Source: Microbacterium pygmaeum (GTDB lineage: Bacteria; Actinomycetota; Actinomycetes; Actinomycetales; Microbacteriaceae). Taken from it: DNA of 64,000 nucleotides. The notes beneath the pieces are model-generated. The model ran no database searches and had not been told where the DNA came from. It worked only from the letters and a program-made list of their open reading frames with translations. The DNA lies in contig NZ_LT629692.1 in NCBI RefSeq assembly GCF_900100885.1, positions 2,356,001-2,420,000 of the forward strand. Reading direction: 5' to 3'. Below, in pieces: positions 60,949-64,000 of the stretch. Position 1 is the first letter of the stretch. Each line of letters starts with the position of its first letter. The position numbers were made by a program, and so were the translations under genes.

Positions 60949-60954
60949 GTGGCC

Positions 60955-61491
60955 ATGCGCATCCACATCGCGACCGATCACGCCGGCCTCGAATTCTCCA
61001 CCCAGCTGCAGCACCATCTCGCCGGCGCCGGCCATGAGATCGTCGATCACGGTCCGATCGACTACGAGCCGTTGGATGACTACCCGGCCTTCTGCATCCG
61101 GGCAGCTCAGGCGGTCGTTCGCGACCAGGCTGCCGGCATCGAGACGCTCGGCGTCGTCTTCGGCGGCTCGGGCAACGGCGAGCAGATCTCGGCGAACAAG
61201 GTGCCGGGCGTGCGCGCCGCGCTGGTGTGGAGCATCGCGACCGCGGAGCTCGCCCGCGAGCACAACGATGCGAACGTGATCGCCATCGGCGCCCGCCAGC
61301 ACACCTTCGACGAGGCTGCCGCCTTCATCGACCGCTTCATCGCGACGCCGTTCTCGAACGAGGAGCGTCACGTCCGGCGCATCGCCCAGATCGCGGCCTT
61401 CGAGGCCGACGGATCGCTTGCACCGGATCCTCGCGCCGCAGCACCGTCCGGCGGCGAGGACGTGGACGCGTTCGACCCCGAGGCCGGCTGA
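60955..61491 (+). CDS. rpiB: Ribose-5-phosphate isomerase B
   Basis: Interconverts ribose-5-phosphate and ribulose-5-phosphate. The 178 residues begin MRIHIATDHAGLEF. Conserved blocks are EIVDHGPIDYEPLDDYPAFC, GVVFGGSGNGEQISANKVPGVRAALVWSIATAELAREHNDANVIAIGARQHTFDEAA and FSNEERHVRRIAQI. The usual Cys of RpiB is replaced by Ser in the FGGSGNGEQ loop, as in other actinobacteria that use a glutamate base. The last about 25 residues are an acidic tail. Confidence 0.94.
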   Translation: MRIHIATDHAGLEFSTQLQHHLAGAGHEIVDHGPIDYEPLDDYPAFCIRAAQAVVRDQAAGIETLGVVFGGSGNGEQISANKVPGVRAALVWSIATAELAREHNDANVIAIGARQHTFDEAAAFIDRFIATPFSNEERHVRRIAQIAAFEADGSLAPDPRAAAPSGGEDVDAFDPEAG

Positions 61492-61497
61492 GGCCCG

Positions 61498-62496
61498 ATG
61501 CCCGAGGGCCATTCCGTCCATCGCATCGCGCGGCAGTTCGAGCGCAACTACGTGGGTCGCCGGGTCGCGGCATCCAGTCCCCAGGGCCGCTTCGCAGAAG
61601 GTGCCGCGATGCTGGACGGACGCACCGCCACGGCGGTGCGCGCGGTGGGCAAGCAGATGTTCCTCGAGTTCGACGACGACCTCTGGCTGCGCGTGCATCT
61701 GGGCATGTACGGCGCGTGGGACTTCGCGGGCGAGATCATCGCCGATCCCACGATCGCCTCGGCCAACGGCCGGATGGGTCAGACGAACCAGCGCGGCACC
61801 GATCTCGATGCGCCGATCCTGGACAGCGCCGGCGAGAACTCGCTCACCTCCATCGGCGCGCCGCGACGCGCGCGCGTCCGCGTGCGGATGTCCGAGCAGA
61901 CCACCGGACTCGGAGCGGAGGACGACCAGTGGCCGCCACCGGTCGTCGGCCAGGTGCGGCTGCGCCTGCTCACCGACATCACCTGCGCCGATCTGCGCGG
62001 ACCCACCGCGTGCCAGATCCAGACCCCCGATGAGGTCGCTGCGACCATCGCCAAGCTCGGCCCGGACCCGCTGGTGGACGACATCGCGGCCGGCGAGGAG
62101 CAGTTCACCGCCGTCGTCGCCCGCAAGCCGACCGCGATCGGGCAGCTGCTGATGGATCAGTCGGTCGTCAGCGGCATCGGCAACGTCTACCGGGCCGAGC
62201 TGCTGTTCCGCGCGCGTCAGAACCCGCACACACCGGGGCGCGACGTCCGCGAGGAGGTCGTCCGCGACATCTGGCGCGACTGGGTGCGTCTGCTGGCGAT
62301 CGGCGTCGAGACCGGTCAGATGATGACCATGGACGACCTGGACCCGGACGCCTACCGGGCCGCCATGGCCAGTCGCGACGATCGGCACTGGGTGTATCAC
62401 CGGGCGGGTCTGCCGTGCCGGATCTGCGGGACCGCGATCCTGGTCGAGGAGATGGCGACGCGCAAGCTCTACTGGTGCCCGCGCTGCCAGGCGTGA
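61498..62496 (+). CDS. Formamidopyrimidine-DNA glycosylase/endonuclease VIII-type protein
   Basis: Base-excision repair glycosylase. MPEGHSVHRIA places Pro2 as nucleophile and Glu3 as proton donor, the Nei-type signature. GKQMFLEFDDDLWLRVHLGM and QLLMDQSVVSGIGNVYRAELLFRARQNP (helix-two-turn-helix) follow. A C-terminal zinc finger CRICG..CPRCQ closes it. The 332 residues exceed the usual 270-290; the extra part is near 80-122, between the catalytic and DNA-binding domains. It follows rpiB by 6 bp. Confidence 0.88.
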   Translation: MPEGHSVHRIARQFERNYVGRRVAASSPQGRFAEGAAMLDGRTATAVRAVGKQMFLEFDDDLWLRVHLGMYGAWDFAGEIIADPTIASANGRMGQTNQRGTDLDAPILDSAGENSLTSIGAPRRARVRVRMSEQTTGLGAEDDQWPPPVVGQVRLRLLTDITCADLRGPTACQIQTPDEVAATIAKLGPDPLVDDIAAGEEQFTAVVARKPTAIGQLLMDQSVVSGIGNVYRAELLFRARQNPHTPGRDVREEVVRDIWRDWVRLLAIGVETGQMMTMDDLDPDAYRAAMASRDDRHWVYHRAGLPCRICGTAILVEEMATRKLYWCPRCQA

Positions 62497-62588
62497 CGCC
62501 CGCCGGGACCGCTCCGCCGTCGCCAACCGTCCTCACACGGCGCCGGCGCGGCCGCATGGCGACAGGGGAGCAGGCTCGGACGGCGTCT

Positions 62589-62594
62589 TAGGCT
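62589..62594 (+). promoter_or_regulatory. -10 hexamer TAGGCT, leaderless start at 62601
   Basis: TAGGCT ends 6 nt before the ATG at 62601. Confidence 0.4.
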
Positions 62595-62600
62595 GAAGGC

Positions 62601-63236
62601 ATGCGCCAGAACCCCTCGTTCGCGATGACCGATGTCGCGGAACTGCGTCGCCTGATCGACCGGCACCCGTGGATGACGCTCGTCAGCAGCACGCCCGACG
62701 GCCTCGTCGCGTCGCACTACGCAGTGCTGCTGGATGAGGATTCCGACGACCTGACGGTCGTCGGCCACGTCGGCAAGCCCGACGACCTCCTCCATGGGCT
62801 GGGGGATCGCGAGCTCCTGCTCGTGGTCCAAGGACCGCACGGCTACATCTCGCCCGGCTGGTACGGCGACGTGCAGAGCGTCCCGACCTGGAACTTCGTC
62901 TCGGCCCATCTGAGCGGCATTCCCGAGGTGCTCACGCCACAGGAGAATCTGAAGGTGCTCGACCGACTCGTCGAGCGATTCGAGCGCCGGATGCCCGAGC
63001 CGCGGCGGATGTGGGAGCGGCCCAACGATCCGGCCTACGTCGAACGTCTCGAGCGCGGCACCGTCGGGTTCCGGCTGAGGCCCACCAGAGTCGTCGCCAA
63101 GCGCAAGCTCAGTCAGAACAAGACATCGGACGTGGTCGAGACCATCATCGCCGAGCTGTCCGGCGACGGTCCGTACGCCGATCCGGCGCTGGCTGCCGAG
63201 ATGCGCCGCGCCGCGGACGCGCGAGTGCGCCCGTGA
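62601..63236 (+). CDS. FMN-binding PaiB-like protein
   Basis: A 211-residue protein of the PaiB/FMN-binding split-barrel family: MRQNPSFAMTDVAELRRLIDRHPWMTLVSSTPDGLVASHYAVLLDE, VGHVGKPDDLLHGL, LLVVQGPHGYISPGWY, VPTWNFVSAHLSG. PaiB was first described as a negative regulator of degradative enzymes; flavin or heme binding fits the fold better. Its stop overlaps the amidohydrolase start by 4 bp (GTGA). Confidence 0.85.
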   Translation: MRQNPSFAMTDVAELRRLIDRHPWMTLVSSTPDGLVASHYAVLLDEDSDDLTVVGHVGKPDDLLHGLGDRELLLVVQGPHGYISPGWYGDVQSVPTWNFVSAHLSGIPEVLTPQENLKVLDRLVERFERRMPEPRRMWERPNDPAYVERLERGTVGFRLRPTRVVAKRKLSQNKTSDVVETIIAELSGDGPYADPALAAEMRRAADARVRP

Positions 63237-64000
63237 GTGCGCTCGGCGCGCAGATCGGCACCATCACCGGTGCGCGCATCGCCGGCGCCGGTCGCGAGCT
63301 GCTGCCCTTCGACGGCCCGATGGACGTCTTCGTCGTCGACGGGGTCATCGAGGACATCGCGCCGGCGGGGGCGATGCGAGCCCGCGGGGAGGTCCTCGAT
63401 GCAGCCGGCACGTGGCTGATCCCGGGCCTGTGGGATCACCATGTCCACGTCCTCCAGTGGGCCCTCGCGGCCCAGCGCGTGCCGCTGGGTTCCGCCGAGT
63501 CGGCCGCGCACGCGGCCCGGCTCATGGGCAGCGCCCCGGTGCTCGCCGACGGCCGGCGGGTCGGCACGGGGTTCCGCGATGCGTTCTGGGCGGACCGCCC
63601 GAGCCTCGAGAGGCTGGATGCTGCCACCGGCGGCATCCCGACCTATCTGATCAACGCCGATGTGCACAGCGTCTGGTTGAACACCGCCGCGCTGCGCCGC
63701 GAAGGGCACGAGCCGGACGGCGTCGGATTCCTCCGGGAGGCGCCCGCCTTCGAGATCTCACGACGGCTCAACGAGGTGGATCCGCATTCCGGCGACCAGA
63801 TGGTCGCCACGATGGCGCGGGATGCTGCGGCCCGCGGCATCGTCGGCATCGTCGACCTGGACATGGCGTGGAACGAGAGCGCCTGGCAGCGGCGGCTCGC
63901 GGACGGATTCGACACGCTGCGCGTGTCATTCGGCATCTATCCCGAGTTCCTCGACCGGGCTCTGGCGGAAGGGCTGCGAACCGGCGATCCGGTGCGCGGC
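63233..64000 (+). CDS. Amidohydrolase-family protein, N-terminal part
   Basis: The frame is open from GTG 63233 to the window edge (256 residues). IPGLWDHHVHVLQWALA near 62-78 carries the HxH metal motif of the amidohydrolase superfamily after an N-terminal beta-sandwich strand set (about 5-60). TYLINADVHSVWLNTAALRREG is characteristic of the YtcJ/exoenzyme-regulatory-like branch. The remaining metal ligands lie beyond the window. It is coupled to the PaiB-like gene. Confidence 0.82.
   Translation, partial: MSALGAQIGTITGARIAGAGRELLPFDGPMDVFVVDGVIEDIAPAGAMRARGEVLDAAGTWLIPGLWDHHVHVLQWALAAQRVPLGSAESAAHAARLMGSAPVLADGRRVGTGFRDAFWADRPSLERLDAATGGIPTYLINADVHSVWLNTAALRREGHEPDGVGFLREAPAFEISRRLNEVDPHSGDQMVATMARDAAARGIVGIVDLDMAWNESAWQRRLADGFDTLRVSFGIYPEFLDRALAEGLRTGDPVRG

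Noticed and set aside
59683..62526. A 947-codon open frame on the minus strand opposite hemH, rpiB and the Nei-type gene.
   Set aside because: High GC content removes stop codons from antisense frames; the plus-strand genes carry full catalytic motifs and the minus-strand translation has none.

Overview
The window is a high-GC, gene-dense stretch of actinobacterial chromosome. Gene content, protein style and gene order fit the Microbacteriaceae, probably Microbacterium or a close relative. This rests on reading the genes, not on a database search. I see no insertion sequence, prophage, integron or CRISPR array. Genes are packed tightly, with many 4-bp ATGA or GTGA start/stop overlaps. Many transcription units begin with a TANNNT -10 hexamer 6 to 9 nt upstream of the start codon, the usual mark of leaderless transcription in actinobacteria.

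Layout. 1-4441: end of a TreX/GlgX debranching enzyme, then treY and treZ (trehalose from maltodextrin). 4448-5794: methionine aminopeptidase (-) and a small membrane protein. 5962-8198: rplS with a strong terminator, lepB, rnhB and a DUF2469 gene. 8347-13623: yraN, comM, dprA, xerC, a lipoprotein and a secreted M23-family protein. 13940-18800: rpsB-tsf, pyrH-frr-cdsA and a DivIVA-domain gene. 18865-24667: a secreted lytic-transglycosylase-like protein, small genes, a hydrolase, an AI-2E-type permease (-), a large unusual membrane protein and a thioredoxin-TPR protein. 24664-31191: a minus-strand glycogen block, glgX, glgE, glgB in transcription order. 31246-43651: cysteine desulfurase, mnmA, ligA, a YciI-like gene, fadD (-), gatCAB, dinB and two small genes. 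43656-45554: minus-strand orn, tRNA-His, metallopeptidase, clpS and a DUF2017 gene. 45622-49655: tRNA-Arg, a small gene, a divergent YczE/MocR pair, a divergent small-protein/ssb pair and a lipoprotein. 49709-56846: ettA, two thioesterases, a hypothetical protein, an FAD dehydrogenase, a truncated globin and an MscS channel. 57022-64000: pepN (-), ferrochelatase, rpiB, a Nei-type glycosylase, a PaiB-type flavoprotein and the start of an amidohydrolase.

How the genes work together. Two carbohydrate sets share glucan chemistry. TreX-TreY-TreZ turns glycogen ends into trehalose. GlgE and GlgB build alpha-glucan from maltose-1-phosphate, and the second GlgX debranches it. Cysteine desulfurase and MnmA supply sulfur to tRNA wobble uridine. 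GatCAB makes Gln-tRNA and/or Asn-tRNA by transamidation. RpsB, EF-Ts, PyrH, RRF and CdsA form the widely conserved translation/UMP/phospholipid cluster. ClpS and Orn are turnover factors around the tRNA-His gene.

Most of the window is ordinary core genome and I found no clear new multi-gene system. The points most worth checking are regulatory or structural: (1) a perfect 16-bp palindrome over the probable -10 of an 89-residue gene divergent from an ssb gene; (2) a phased set of ATTGG/CCAAT boxes between a MocR regulator and a YczE-type membrane protein; (3) a protein-coding ATG that begins at the base after the CCA end of tRNA-His; (4) a long, hairpin-rich rpsB leader; (5) a membrane protein with an internal lipoprotein-signal-like segment.
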